A stretch of DNA of 36,349 bases from Burkholderiaceae bacterium (lineage in GTDB: Bacteria > Pseudomonadota > Gammaproteobacteria > Burkholderiales > Burkholderiaceae_F), in the NCBI GenBank assembly GCA_019236735.1, contig JAFAIM010000084.1, positions 1 to 36,349 on the forward strand, in the 5' to 3' direction. Position 1 is the first letter of the stretch. Each line of letters starts with the position of its first letter. This document shows, in pieces, positions 7,817 through 15,008 of this stretch. A program made the position numbers and the translations under genes. The notes under the pieces were generated by a model. It searched no databases, was not told the origin of the DNA, and was given only the letters and a program-made list of their open reading frames with translations.

Positions 7817-7879
7817 GGAGGTATGCCCTTGCCCTTCGGGTTCTTCGGAGAGACGTAACGGCACCTGTTGGAAGGGACA

Positions 7880-8194
7880 ATGCAGGGGTACTACAAGCAC
7901 CACGTCTTCTTTTGCCTGAATCGGCGCGAAGCGGGCGAGAACTGCTGCGCCAACCACGACGCCGAGGCGATGCAGGCGTATGCCAAGGAGCGGATCAAGA
8001 CGCTGCGCCGCGCCGGGCAAGGAAAAGTGCGGATCAACAAAGCAGGCTGCCTGGATCGGTGCGATCTCGGTCCCTGCCTGGTCGTGTATCCCGAGGGTGT
8101 CTGGTACACGTACCTGGACAAGAAGGATATCGACGAGATCATCGACTCACACCTCGTGAATGGGCGCATCGTCGAGCGGCTGCGCCTGCCGTGA
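7880..8194 (+). CDS. Thioredoxin-like [2Fe-2S] ferredoxin
   Basis: A 104-residue soluble protein of the thioredoxin-fold ferredoxin family (Shethna/NuoE-C-terminal type). It begins YYKHHVFFCLNRR, contains a CC pair (GENCCANHD), and ends in the family block KAGCLDRCDLGPCLVVYPEGVWY. Cluster ligands are expected from the first Cys, one of the CC pair and the CLxRC cysteines. The extra Cys in GPC replaces the more usual GPV/GPT. I chose the ATG at 7880 (GGAAGG about 5 bases upstream) over a TTG at 7868. The stop overlaps the next gene's GTG start (GTGA). Similar ferredoxin-hydrolase-dat order occurs in related genomes; its electron partner is unknown. Confidence 0.88.
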   Translation: MQGYYKHHVFFCLNRREAGENCCANHDAEAMQAYAKERIKTLRRAGQGKVRINKAGCLDRCDLGPCLVVYPEGVWYTYLDKKDIDEIIDSHLVNGRIVERLRLP

Positions 8195-8838
8195 GGTCCG
8201 AGCGGCGCCTGATCGCCGGGCCGGCCGGCCAAATCGAGGTGGTCCTTGACTGGCCCGACGAAAGCCCGCCGCTGGGCGTGGCGCACATCGCGCATCCGCA
8301 CCCGCTGTACGGCGGTCGCCTCGATAACAAGGTGGTCTCAACGCTCTCACGTGCTTTTGCGTCGCTCGGCTGGCTCTCGGTTCGATCGAACTTTCGCGGC
8401 GTCGGCGCCACCGAAGGAGAGCACGATGACGGCCGCGGGGAGCTCGAGGACGTGATGCATCTGGTCGAACAGGTAGTATGGGTGCCGCATGGGGCGGCCA
8501 TGCCGCTTGCACTCGCCGGCTTTTCCTTCGGCAGCTTCGTCGTTGCAAATGCGGCCGACCGACTCCGAAAGCAGGGAAAGCCCGCCAGACACCTGATCCT
8601 CGTGGGTGCGGCGGCGGGAAAGTGGCCGATGCCGGAGGTGGACACGGGTGCCCTCCTGATCCACGGAGAGCAGGATGAAACGATCCCGCTCTCCGACGTG
8701 TTCGCGTGGGCCAGGAATTGCGAGATACCCATCGTGGTGATCCCCGGCGCAGATCATTTCTTTCACCGCAAACTGACGCTGCTGAAGACGATCGTGATCC
8801 GGTATCTGCTTGGAGCCGAAGCACAAGAAAGCCGATGA
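8191..8838 (+). CDS. Alpha/beta hydrolase (dienelactone hydrolase-like)
   Basis: A 215-residue cytoplasmic alpha/beta hydrolase beginning at a GTG that overlaps the ferredoxin stop. It has the HPHPLYGGRLDNKVV block, NFRGVGATEG, the nucleophile elbow LAGFSFGSFVVA (Ser near residue 112), a possible acid in IHGEQDETIPL and the catalytic His in IPGADHFFH. This is the pattern of the small YheT/KPN-like hydrolases typically found next to ferredoxin and dat genes in proteobacteria. The substrate is not identifiable. Its stop overlaps the dat ATG (ATGA), so ferredoxin, hydrolase and dat form one coupled unit. Confidence 0.87.
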   Translation: MRSERRLIAGPAGQIEVVLDWPDESPPLGVAHIAHPHPLYGGRLDNKVVSTLSRAFASLGWLSVRSNFRGVGATEGEHDDGRGELEDVMHLVEQVVWVPHGAAMPLALAGFSFGSFVVANAADRLRKQGKPARHLILVGAAAGKWPMPEVDTGALLIHGEQDETIPLSDVFAWARNCEIPIVVIPGADHFFHRKLTLLKTIVIRYLLGAEAQESR

Positions 8839-9686
8839 GCGATGACAGCCTGTGTTATCTGAATGGAGAATTCGCGCCGTTGGCGAGCGCGCGTGTTCCG
8901 GTGCTGGACCGCGGCTTCATCTTCGGCGATGGCGTCTACGAAGTGGTGCCCATCTACCGCAAGAAGCCGTTTCGCTTCGAGCAGCACCTGGCTCGACTGC
9001 GTCGCAGCCTGGCGGAGACGCGCATCGAGAATCCGCACTCCCCCGCCGAATGGCGCGCGATCGTCGAAAGGCTGGTTGGCGCGGCCGCGGGACAGGATCT
9101 GATCGTGTACATCCAGGTCACTCGCGGAGTCGCCAAACGCGATTTCGCGTTTCCGGCGGCAGTTGCGCCCACGGTGTTTGCGATGGTCTCGCCGCTGACG
9201 CGGCCGAGCACGGCCCAGCGGGAGCAGGGACTGCGTGCAATATCAACGCCGGACCTGCGCTGGCTGCGATGCGACATCAAGTCGGTGTCGCTGCTCGGAG
9301 CAGTGCTGGCGCGTCAGCAGGCTGCCGAGCGCGGGCTCGACGAGGTGGTACAGCACCGCGATGGCCGTCTCACCGAGGGGTCGGCCAGCAACATCTGGCT
9401 GGTCAAAGGCGGACTCGTGCTGGCGCCGCCGCGCGACCACTTGATCCTGGAAGGTATCCGCTACGGCTTCATCCAGGAGCTCTGCGCGCAGGCATCGATT
9501 CCATTCGAAGTGCGCATCCTGTCGATGCGCGAGGCGCGCGAGGCCGACGAGCTGATGCTCAGCGCCGCCACTCGCGAAGTGCTGCCCATCGTCGAGCTCG
9601 ACGGCCGCCCGGTCGGCGACGGGCGCCCCGGACCGGTGTATCGCCAGCTGCGTCGCGGTTACGACGCCGCGATCGCGGCGCTGTAG
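8835..9686 (+). CDS. dat: D-amino acid aminotransferase
   Basis: A PLP-dependent fold-type IV transaminase of 283 residues that interconverts D-amino acids and 2-oxo acids; relatives include branched-chain aminotransferase and aminodeoxychorismate lyase. The signature LDRGFIFGDGVYEVVPIY sits near residues 23-40. The PLP Schiff-base lysine is in RCDIKSVSLLGAVLARQQA near 147, and LTEGSASNIWLV and EGIRYGFI are the phosphate-binding parts. The DIKS-type lysine motif favours D-amino acid transaminase over IlvE. The start ATG overlaps the hydrolase stop. Eleven bases after its stop comes ybeD. Confidence 0.9.
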   Translation: MSDDSLCYLNGEFAPLASARVPVLDRGFIFGDGVYEVVPIYRKKPFRFEQHLARLRRSLAETRIENPHSPAEWRAIVERLVGAAAGQDLIVYIQVTRGVAKRDFAFPAAVAPTVFAMVSPLTRPSTAQREQGLRAISTPDLRWLRCDIKSVSLLGAVLARQQAAERGLDEVVQHRDGRLTEGSASNIWLVKGGLVLAPPRDHLILEGIRYGFIQELCAQASIPFEVRILSMREAREADELMLSAATREVLPIVELDGRPVGDGRPGPVYRQLRRGYDAAIAAL

Positions 9687-9697
9687 GATCCAATCCG

Positions 9698-9964
9698 ATG
9701 GTTGAGCCGGAAAGCCTGATCCAGTATCCGATCGATTTTCCGATCAAGATCGTCGGACTCAACGAAGAGGGGTTCGAGGCGGCGATCACGCAAGTGCTCC
9801 GCACACACGCACCGGATTTCGATCTGACCTCGATCCAGGTGCGCGAATCGCGCGCCGGCAAGTATTTATCGATCAGTGCGACGATCACCGCCCGTTCGCG
9901 CACGCAACTCGATGCGCTCTACACGGAACTGACGCGCCATCCGCTCGTGCGTGTGGTTCTTTGA
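9698..9964 (+). CDS. ybeD: YbeD/DUF493 small regulatory-domain protein
   Basis: An 88-residue ACT-like protein (DUF493). The signature YPIDFPIKIVGLNEEGF at residues 10-26 and the terminal half (YLSISATITARSRTQLDALYTELTRHPLVRVVL pattern) match YbeD of E. coli, which lies beside lipB. In many betaproteobacteria dat, ybeD, lipB and lipA are contiguous; here 3.2 kb of minus-strand genes intervene before lipB. The function is unknown. ACT-like folds bind small ligands, and a link to lipoate metabolism rests on neighbourhood only. Confidence 0.9.
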   Translation: MVEPESLIQYPIDFPIKIVGLNEEGFEAAITQVLRTHAPDFDLTSIQVRESRAGKYLSISATITARSRTQLDALYTELTRHPLVRVVL

Positions 9965-10002
9965 AGTGCGGCCAATTTTGTAAGCTGGGCAGGGCGCCCA
10001 CT

Positions 10003-11130
10003 TCACGCGCGGCGTTCGGCGGCCTCGGTCATGTCCGCCACGCGCGCTTCCAGGTCCGCCGGATCCTCGGACGAGGCCCGCGCGACGTCGGCCTCGATCA
10101 GGCCGCCCGCAACCAGCTCGGCGAGCGAGTGGTTCAGCAGATGCGACAGGGGCGCGCGCCGGTCGATCTCGCCGCGGATCTGCAGCCACTTGGCGTCGCG
10201 GATCATCGCGCGCAGTTTCGGGTTCACCGTCATGATCTCGTGCGCCAGGTGGCGGCGCTTGCCGTCGCGGCTCGGCAACAGCGTCTGGCTGATCACTGCG
10301 GCCAGAAACGCGGCGGTATCGCTCAACGCTTGATGGCGAAATTCGATCGGGTATAAATCCTGGATCCGCTGCAGCGTCTTGGCTGCAGAACTGGTGTGCA
10401 GGGTCGCATACACCAGGTGACCGGAGCTGGCTGCGCGGAAGGCCGCCTGCAGCGTCGCCAGGTTGCGGATCTCGCCGATTACGATCACGTCCGGGTCCTG
10501 CTGCAGCGTATGCTCGACCGCCAGTTCAAACGTCGGGACGTCGAATCCGACTTCGCGTTGCTGAATCAGGCACCGGCGTGACTCGAATCGGTATTCCACC
10601 GGCTCTTCGATCGTCACGACCCGCATGTTGGACTGGCCGTTTAGGTATTCGATCAACGCAGCTAGCGTCGTTGATTTTCCTGCGCCGGTTTCGCCGGTGA
10701 TCAGCACAAGGCCTCGCTTCAGCAGCGCCAGTTCGCCCACTTCGTCCGGCAGGCCCAGTTCAGCAAAGCTGGGCGCTGCCGGCCGCAAACGTCGCAAAGC
10801 GAGGCTGAACAGGCCGCCGCGCCCGCTCGCGGTAAGCCCTCCAAAGCGCGTGATCGCCAACCGGAATGCAACTCCCTGGATCGACGTCACCGACAGGCGC
10901 GTTTGCCCGCCACCTGCAGCCACACGCGCCAGGATGTCCTGCGCATCCAGTCCGAGGTCACGCAGGAGATCCTCGATATCGGACGCCTTCACCGGCGTCT
11001 CATAGCCGCGCACGCTGCGCAGCCCATCCGGCAGTCTGAGCGCGGGCGGAACGCCGCAATCGATGTGAATGTCGCTGACGGCGAAGTCCCGCTCTTCGGC
11101 GACGTGAATTAACAAGTCGAACAGACGCAT
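10003..11130 (-). CDS. PilT-like secretion/twitching ATPase
   Basis: A 375-residue hexameric ATPase of the PilT/GspE superfamily. The N-terminal domain has SDIHIDCGVPPALRLPDGL, matching the PilT N-terminal fold. The motor domain has all catalytic elements: Walker A GETGAGKSTT (Lys152), Asp box TIEEPVEYRFES near 173, Walker B VIVIGEIRNLATL (Glu220) and His box YATLHTSSAAKT (His245). The QREVGFD and SSGHLVYATLH stretches are PilT-like. The retraction signature AIRNLIRE of PilT is not evident. No pilin, platform or secretin gene is in the window, so it is an orphan motor or works with a distant type IV pilus. The start ATG at 11130 follows GGTGAGGACCGGGG. It is last in a minus-strand cassette. 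Confidence 0.88.
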   Translation of the reverse strand: MRLFDLLIHVAEERDFAVSDIHIDCGVPPALRLPDGLRSVRGYETPVKASDIEDLLRDLGLDAQDILARVAAGGGQTRLSVTSIQGVAFRLAITRFGGLTASGRGGLFSLALRRLRPAAPSFAELGLPDEVGELALLKRGLVLITGETGAGKSTTLAALIEYLNGQSNMRVVTIEEPVEYRFESRRCLIQQREVGFDVPTFELAVEHTLQQDPDVIVIGEIRNLATLQAAFRAASSGHLVYATLHTSSAAKTLQRIQDLYPIEFRHQALSDTAAFLAAVISQTLLPSRDGKRRHLAHEIMTVNPKLRAMIRDAKWLQIRGEIDRRAPLSHLLNHSLAELVAGGLIEADVARASSEDPADLEARVADMTEAAERRA

Positions 11131-11148
11131 CCCCGGTCCTCACCCTGG

Positions 11149-11179
11149 CTCGCGCATAGTCGTACTCGACCCACGTGCG
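11149..11179. repeat. 31-bp direct repeat, copy A
   Basis: Matches 12500-12530 at 29 of 31 positions in the same orientation. On the minus strand it reads RTWVEYDYARA, against [11 protein letters not shown] at the end of the DUF882 protein. It lies just upstream of the PilT-like gene start. Confidence 0.85.
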
Positions 11180-11199
11180 CGGCGGTTCACTCGAGCGGC

Positions 11200-11247
11200 G
11201 GCCCTGGGCGCATCGTAAGCTGTAAGCCCGACGGCGCGCCCAGGGCC
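11200..11247. repeat. 12-bp inverted repeat with 24-base loop
   Basis: GGCCCTGGGCGC (11200-11211) and its exact complement GCGCCCAGGGCC (11236-11247). No T run follows on either strand, so it is not a standard terminator; it may mark a structured RNA or an element end. Confidence 0.5.
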
Positions 11248-11372
11248 ACCCTACCAGGGAGTCGGGTCTGAGGACAAGCCGGGTCTTTCATGACAAGCCC
11301 GACCCTTTTTGCCAGCCTGGCTACCCGTAACGGCGAATTCGGTGGATGCGCGATCGATGCCCCTTTTCCCGA

Positions 11373-12176
11373 CTACCGAGGGTTTCGGATCGCCGCTGTC
11401 AGCGCAGCGAGCGAGGTGGTGCCGGCTGCGAGGAGTTTCAGGCCGCGGTCCCAGATCGTGGCGCCGTCAGGGAGCAGCGCGCGCTCCAGCTCGAGCGGAT
11501 CGGCATCGGTTGCAAGCAGCCCACGCGCTCGCGCATCGATCTCCAGCACCTCACACGCCAATTTTCGCCCGCTGTACCCCGTGCGGTTGCAAGCGGTGCA
11601 GCCATTTGGCGCCGCACGGCGAGGCTGCCCAGGTTGCTCACCCAGCCACGTGTTGCGTGCCGCGGCGAGCGCTCGACGCACCGCATCGTCCTCGTCTGGA
11701 ATGGCGCACTGGGGGCACAATCGCGCCAGCAACCGTTGGGCGATGATCAGCGAGAGGCCATCGATGATCTGCGCCGCGCTCAGTCCGAGGCGCCGCAGCT
11801 CAGCCACGGCCGCGCAAGCGCGCCCGAGCGCCATTTTGGAAAACACCCGATTCCCGCCTTGAGCCGCCCGGATTGCGAATTGCGCAGCGCGAGGGGAGCA
11901 AATCCGTCGTACCAGGATTACCCCGGCTGCGCGCAGGTCGCGGCACCGCAGATCCGACGCTGCATCGAGCTCCCGCAGCATCGCGCGCAGCGCGGTGCGC
12001 CGGCCAGAGCCGACCGGCCCGATCACCAGCACGAGACCATCGGGAGCACCGATCGCGTAGCGGATCGCTTCCAGGTCGCAGGCCTCGTAACCGAGCTCGG
12101 CCAGGGGCAAGCCCGGTTCGTCGCGCAGGTCCGCCGGCGCCGAGTTAGCGGCGAAGGCGGGCCGTGCCTTTAACAC
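11373..12176 (-). CDS. GspE/PilB-like pseudo-ATPase
   Basis: A 267-residue protein that aligns by eye to the C-terminal half of GspE/PilB but lacks their N-terminal domains (full-length relatives are about 560 residues). The nucleotide motifs are degraded: Walker A is GPVGSGRRT, with Arg59 where Lys should be; Walker B is GVILVRRICS, without the GE(I/M)RD glutamate; the His box is replaced by VFSKMALGRA. The following helix LIIAQRLLARLCPQC and the zinc tetracysteine (C154, C157, C193, C196 in NGCTACNRTGYSGR) are well kept. It therefore looks like a non-hydrolysing partner or decaying paralogue of the adjacent PilT-like ATPase. The start is uncertain (GTG at 12176, no clear ribosome site). Confidence 0.72.
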   Translation of the reverse strand: MLKARPAFAANSAPADLRDEPGLPLAELGYEACDLEAIRYAIGAPDGLVLVIGPVGSGRRTALRAMLRELDAASDLRCRDLRAAGVILVRRICSPRAAQFAIRAAQGGNRVFSKMALGRACAAVAELRRLGLSAAQIIDGLSLIIAQRLLARLCPQCAIPDEDDAVRRALAAARNTWLGEQPGQPRRAAPNGCTACNRTGYSGRKLACEVLEIDARARGLLATDADPLELERALLPDGATIWDRGLKLLAAGTTSLAALTAAIRNPR

Positions 12177-12214
12177 CGTGGAGCAGGATTCGCGTGTCTT
12201 ACGGCCGGATCGGA

Positions 12215-12478
12215 TCAGGATTCGGCGCCCGCCAGGAACACCCGCTCGGCAATTCGCAGGCAGGCCCGATGCACGTCACCGTGCCAGGGCTGACGCTGCG
12301 GGCCGATCCGCCCCGAGTCGTTCATCGACGCCGAGAGCTCCGCCACGACGTTGCCGAAGAACAGGACCGGCCTGCACACGACTGCTGCGCGCTCGGAAGG
12401 CGCTGCGGGGAAGGACTGGAATGCGGCTAATACTGCCACCGCGATCGCGCTCCAGAATGCCAAGCGAGTGATTCTCAT
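12215..12478 (-). CDS. Small exported protein of unknown function
   Basis: An 87-residue protein with an N-terminal signal-like segment (MRITRLAFWSAIAVAVLAAF, possible cleavage near residue 25 after FPAAP). The mature part has one cysteine (VVCRPVLFFGNVVAELSASM) and no motif I recognise. The ATG at 12478 is 5-6 bases after GAGGTGA, which also contains the stop of the upstream DUF882 gene, so the two are tightly coupled. It could be a periplasmic accessory protein; low-complexity antisense effects cannot be fully excluded, but the ribosome site and signal sequence support a gene. Confidence 0.5.
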   Translation of the reverse strand: MRITRLAFWSAIAVAVLAAFQSFPAAPSERAAVVCRPVLFFGNVVAELSASMNDSGRIGPQRQPWHGDVHRACLRIAERVFLAGAES

Positions 12479-12482
12479 CAAG

Positions 12483-13094
12483 TCACCTCACAGTTGCCGC
12501 TCGCGCATGGCCGTACTCGACCCACGTGCGTGCCGGCCCCAAATCTTTGTGCAGCGAGCCGCGGTCCGGGTACACCCCGAGGCCGCCGAACTGGAACAGG
12601 CGCGCCAGTTGCAGGTTTTCTTCGAAGGAAAGGCCCGGATAGATGTAATCGTCCGCCTCACCCGCAAAATGGACATTGGGCTCGACTCCGCCCACCAGCC
12701 GGTTGGTGTGCGGTGTGCGGAAGCCCGACAACAAGATCATCGGGCGCGGCGACCAGTGCCCCGCCACTGCACGCTGCATCGCGTAGTTCAGATGAAGCAG
12801 CGCGGGTGCAATCGGGCGCTGCGCGCCGGCGCGAAGGTCTCGATAGATCCGGTTGATCGCGCAGTAGCCGTCCGTTTGCAAAATTCCACCCGCCCAATAG
12901 ACGGCGCGGATCGACTCTTGCGCTTCGGGGCGGGTGATCCATAGCTCGCGCGGCGGCGCCAGCACCCCGCTCACCCGGTGCGGCGGACGTACCGAGCTTG
13001 CGCAGGCTGGAGTCAGTCGGACCGCAATGGTGGCGGGAAGCGCTGCGCCGGCAAGCGCTGCGCGCAGCATGAAAGCGCGTCGTTCGGACTTCAT
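12483..13094 (-). CDS. DUF882/YcbK-like peptidase M15 family protein, exported
   Basis: A 203-residue protein with an N-terminal export signal containing twin arginines ([22 protein letters not shown]), Tat-like though the consensus is incomplete. The core resembles YcbK/DUF882, members of the peptidase M15A (D-alanyl-D-alanine peptidase-like) clan: [17 protein letters not shown], then [15 protein letters not shown] (candidate zinc His and Asp), then [17 protein letters not shown] with the third His. The spacing is plausible for an active zinc site, but the SxHxxGxAxD motif is altered. It probably acts on or binds peptidoglycan in the periplasm. It is the first gene of the minus-strand cassette, divergent from lipB. 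Its C-terminal 11 residues are encoded by a 31-bp repeat. Confidence 0.78.
   Translation of the reverse strand: MKSERRAFMLRAALAGAALPATIAVRLTPACASSVRPPHRVSGVLAPPRELWITRPEAQESIRAVYWAGGILQTDGYCAINRIYRDLRAGAQRPIAPALLHLNYAMQRAVAGHWSPRPMILLSGFRTPHTNRLVGGVEPNVHFAGEADDYIYPGLSFEENLQLARLFQFGGLGVYPDRGSLHKDLGPARTWVEYGHARAATVR
12500..12530. repeat. 31-bp direct repeat, copy B
   Basis: Lies in the 3' end of the DUF882 gene and matches 11149-11179 (29 of 31, same orientation). Together the copies bracket the small exported protein and the pseudo-ATPase genes, about 1.3 kb. Confidence 0.85.
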
Positions 13095-13213
13095 CCGGAT
13101 CCACGATAATCACGCTATCGCCGCGCCGCGCTACCGCCCCCAGCAGTCGCGCAGTCGCGTGTAGCCAGCCGAGCTTGCGCCGGCTCGAACCGATCTGCCC
13201 GCTTCCGACCGTG

Positions 13214-13885
13214 ATGAATCACCCCGAACCGATCCGCCGACTGTTGGGCCGCGTCGCTTACGTTCCGACGTGGGAGGCGATGCGCGATTTCACGCTGCAG
13301 CGTGGGCCAGAAAGCTCGGACGAACTGTGGCTGGTCGAACACGAGCCCGTTTACACGCTAGGGCAGGCCGGCCGCCGCGAGCACCTGATCGACCCCGGCG
13401 CAACGCCGATCGTCGCCACCGACCGCGGCGGCCAGGTCACGTACCACGGACCGGGCCAGGCGGTTGTGTACACGCTGATCGATCTGCGGCGGCTCGGCAT
13501 CACGGTGCGCACGCTGGTATTCCGGATCGAAGAGGCGGTGATCCAGATGCTCGAGCCTTTGGGGGTGATCGCGCAGCGGGTGCGCGGAGCTCCCGGCGTA
13601 TACGTGCGCTACAGGGGCGGATCGGTGGGACGCAACTCGACCTCGACAGCCACGTTCGCAGACCTTGCCAAGATCGCCGCTCTGGGCGTGCGCATCCGCA
13701 AGGGCTGCAGCTACCACGGCGTAGCCCTGAACGTGGCGATGGATCTTGCGCCGTTCCAGGGAATCGATCCGTGCGGTTATGCCGGGCTTGCCGTCGTCGA
13801 CTTGGCTACACTCGGGGTGAACCTTAGCTGGAGCGAAGCGGCTGGCCGCCTTTCGGATCGGCTGGCTGCCCACCTTATCCCGTGA
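13214..13885 (+). CDS. lipB: Octanoyltransferase (lipoate pathway)
   Basis: Transfers octanoyl from acyl carrier protein to lipoyl domains, step one of de novo lipoate synthesis. About 223 residues from the ATG at 13214. Landmarks are [13 protein letters not shown], the substrate loop [21 protein letters not shown], the catalytic lysine in [21 protein letters not shown] and the catalytic cysteine in IDPCGYAGL. Between GAPGVYV and the lysine lies an unusual extra stretch ([20 protein letters not shown]) of roughly 18 residues, where E. coli LipB has only a few residues; it could lengthen an active-site loop. lipA follows 62 bases later on the same strand. Confidence 0.93.
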   Translation: MNHPEPIRRLLGRVAYVPTWEAMRDFTLQRGPESSDELWLVEHEPVYTLGQAGRREHLIDPGATPIVATDRGGQVTYHGPGQAVVYTLIDLRRLGITVRTLVFRIEEAVIQMLEPLGVIAQRVRGAPGVYVRYRGGSVGRNSTSTATFADLAKIAALGVRIRKGCSYHGVALNVAMDLAPFQGIDPCGYAGLAVVDLATLGVNLSWSEAAGRLSDRLAAHLIP

Positions 13886-13947
13886 GCGAAGCGAACGGCC
13901 CCCCGCGCGGCAGCGCGAATCGTTCGGGTCTTTTGAAGGGCTAACTT

Positions 13948-14925
13948 GTGAGCGAAAACGCGCCGTCGGCGACGCCTGCGGCAGCAGCGTCTGCCGGTAA
14001 GATCAAGGGAGCGGGTAAGACCCGCCTGATCCCGATCGTCGCGCGCACCGGCTCGGCGCCGTTGCCGAAGCCGAGCTGGATTCGCGTTCGCGCCGGGTCG
14101 AGCGCAACGCGCTTCTACGAGATCAAGGCGCTGCTGCGCGAGCACCAGCTGCACACGGTGTGCGAGGAGGCGAGCTGTCCGAACATCGGTGAGTGTTTCG
14201 GACACGGAACCGCAACCTTCATGATCATGGGCGACCGCTGCACGCGGCGGTGCCCATTTTGTGATGTCGCCCATGGGCGGCCCGAACCGCTCGATCCGAA
14301 CGAACCCGCGCACCTTGCAAAATCGGTCGCAACGCTGGCACTGCGCTACGTTGTCGTCACATCGGTCGACCGGGACGATCTGCGCGACGGCGGTGCCCAG
14401 CATTTCGCCGATTGCATCGAGGCGATCCGCCGCACCTCGCCTTCCACCCGGATCGAGGTGCTGGTGCCGGATTTCCGCGGGCGCCTGGAGCGCGCGCTGC
14501 CGATCCTGCAGGCAACGCCACCCGACGTGATGAACCACAACCTGGAGACGGTGCCGCGGCTGTACCGCAGCGCTCGGCCCGGCGCGGACTACTCGCATTC
14601 GCTGCGGCTGTTGCGCGAGTTTCGCGAACTCGTTCCGGGTGTTCCGACCAAAAGCGGGCTAATGGTGGGTTTGGGTGAGACCGACGAGGAGATCCTCGCG
14701 GTGATGCGCGACCTGCGCGAGGCCGGTGTCGAAATGCTGACGCTCGGCCAGTACCTGGCGCCCAGCGTGCACCATCTCCCCGTACTGCGCTACGTGCCGC
14801 CGGAAACCTTCCGGATGTACGAACGGGAAGCGCGCGCTCTCGGATTCGCGCACGCTGCCTGCGCTCCGCTGGTACGGAGCTCCTACCACGCGGATCTGCA
14901 GGCGCAGGCGGCCGGGCACTCCTGA
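13948..14925 (+). CDS. lipA: Lipoyl synthase
   Basis: A radical-SAM enzyme that inserts two sulfurs into octanoyl-lipoyl domains. 325 residues from a GTG start with GAAGGG about 8 bases upstream. Both iron-sulfur sites are present: the auxiliary cluster [12 protein letters not shown] (C-x4-C-x5-C) and the radical-SAM C-x3-C-x2-C in [10 protein letters not shown]. The C-terminal serine that ligates the auxiliary cluster is present in VRSSYHAD. The first roughly 40 residues are an Ala- and Lys-rich extension. Pairing with lipB upstream gives the complete de novo lipoate pathway. Confidence 0.96.
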   Translation: MSENAPSATPAAAASAGKIKGAGKTRLIPIVARTGSAPLPKPSWIRVRAGSSATRFYEIKALLREHQLHTVCEEASCPNIGECFGHGTATFMIMGDRCTRRCPFCDVAHGRPEPLDPNEPAHLAKSVATLALRYVVVTSVDRDDLRDGGAQHFADCIEAIRRTSPSTRIEVLVPDFRGRLERALPILQATPPDVMNHNLETVPRLYRSARPGADYSHSLRLLREFRELVPGVPTKSGLMVGLGETDEEILAVMRDLREAGVEMLTLGQYLAPSVHHLPVLRYVPPETFRMYEREARALGFAHAACAPLVRSSYHADLQAQAAGHS

Positions 14926-14965
14926 CGACGAGGCCCCAACCGGGCCTGCCGCTCGCTCGATATCC

Positions 14966-14990
14966 ATCTAATTAGATTATTATTGAATCT
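14966..14990 (+). promoter_or_regulatory. Candidate operator of the ArsR/DUF2087 gene
   Basis: An AT-rich island in GC-rich DNA with a perfect 12-bp palindrome ATCTAATTAGAT (14966-14977), overlapping an AGATT / AATCT inverted pair (14974-14978 and 14986-14990). It ends about 18 bases before the regulator's ATG. ArsR-family repressors commonly bind such palindromes at their own promoters; autoregulation is inferred. Confidence 0.5.
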
Positions 14991-15008
14991 CCTGGATGGG
15001 AGATGAAC

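Larger units (their letters stand above)
11131..11372. other. Intergenic region with repeat fragment and hairpins
   Basis: 242 bases between two ATPase genes, with no credible gene. It contains a 31-bp copy of the DUF882 gene's 3' end (11149-11179), a 12-bp perfect inverted repeat (11200-11211 with 11236-11247) and an imperfect tandem repeat (GGGTCTGAGGACAAGCC at 11264-11280, GGGTCTTTCATGACAAGCC at 11281-11299) leading into CCCGACCCTTTTT. Confidence 0.6.

Noticed and set aside
9965-10002. TGGGC-GCCCA hairpin between ybeD and the PilT-like gene as a terminator
   Set aside because: The stem is only five base pairs and has no T run on either strand.
14926-14965. AGGCCC-GGGCCT hairpin after lipA as a terminator
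   Set aside because: Six-base stem with no T run; not convincing.
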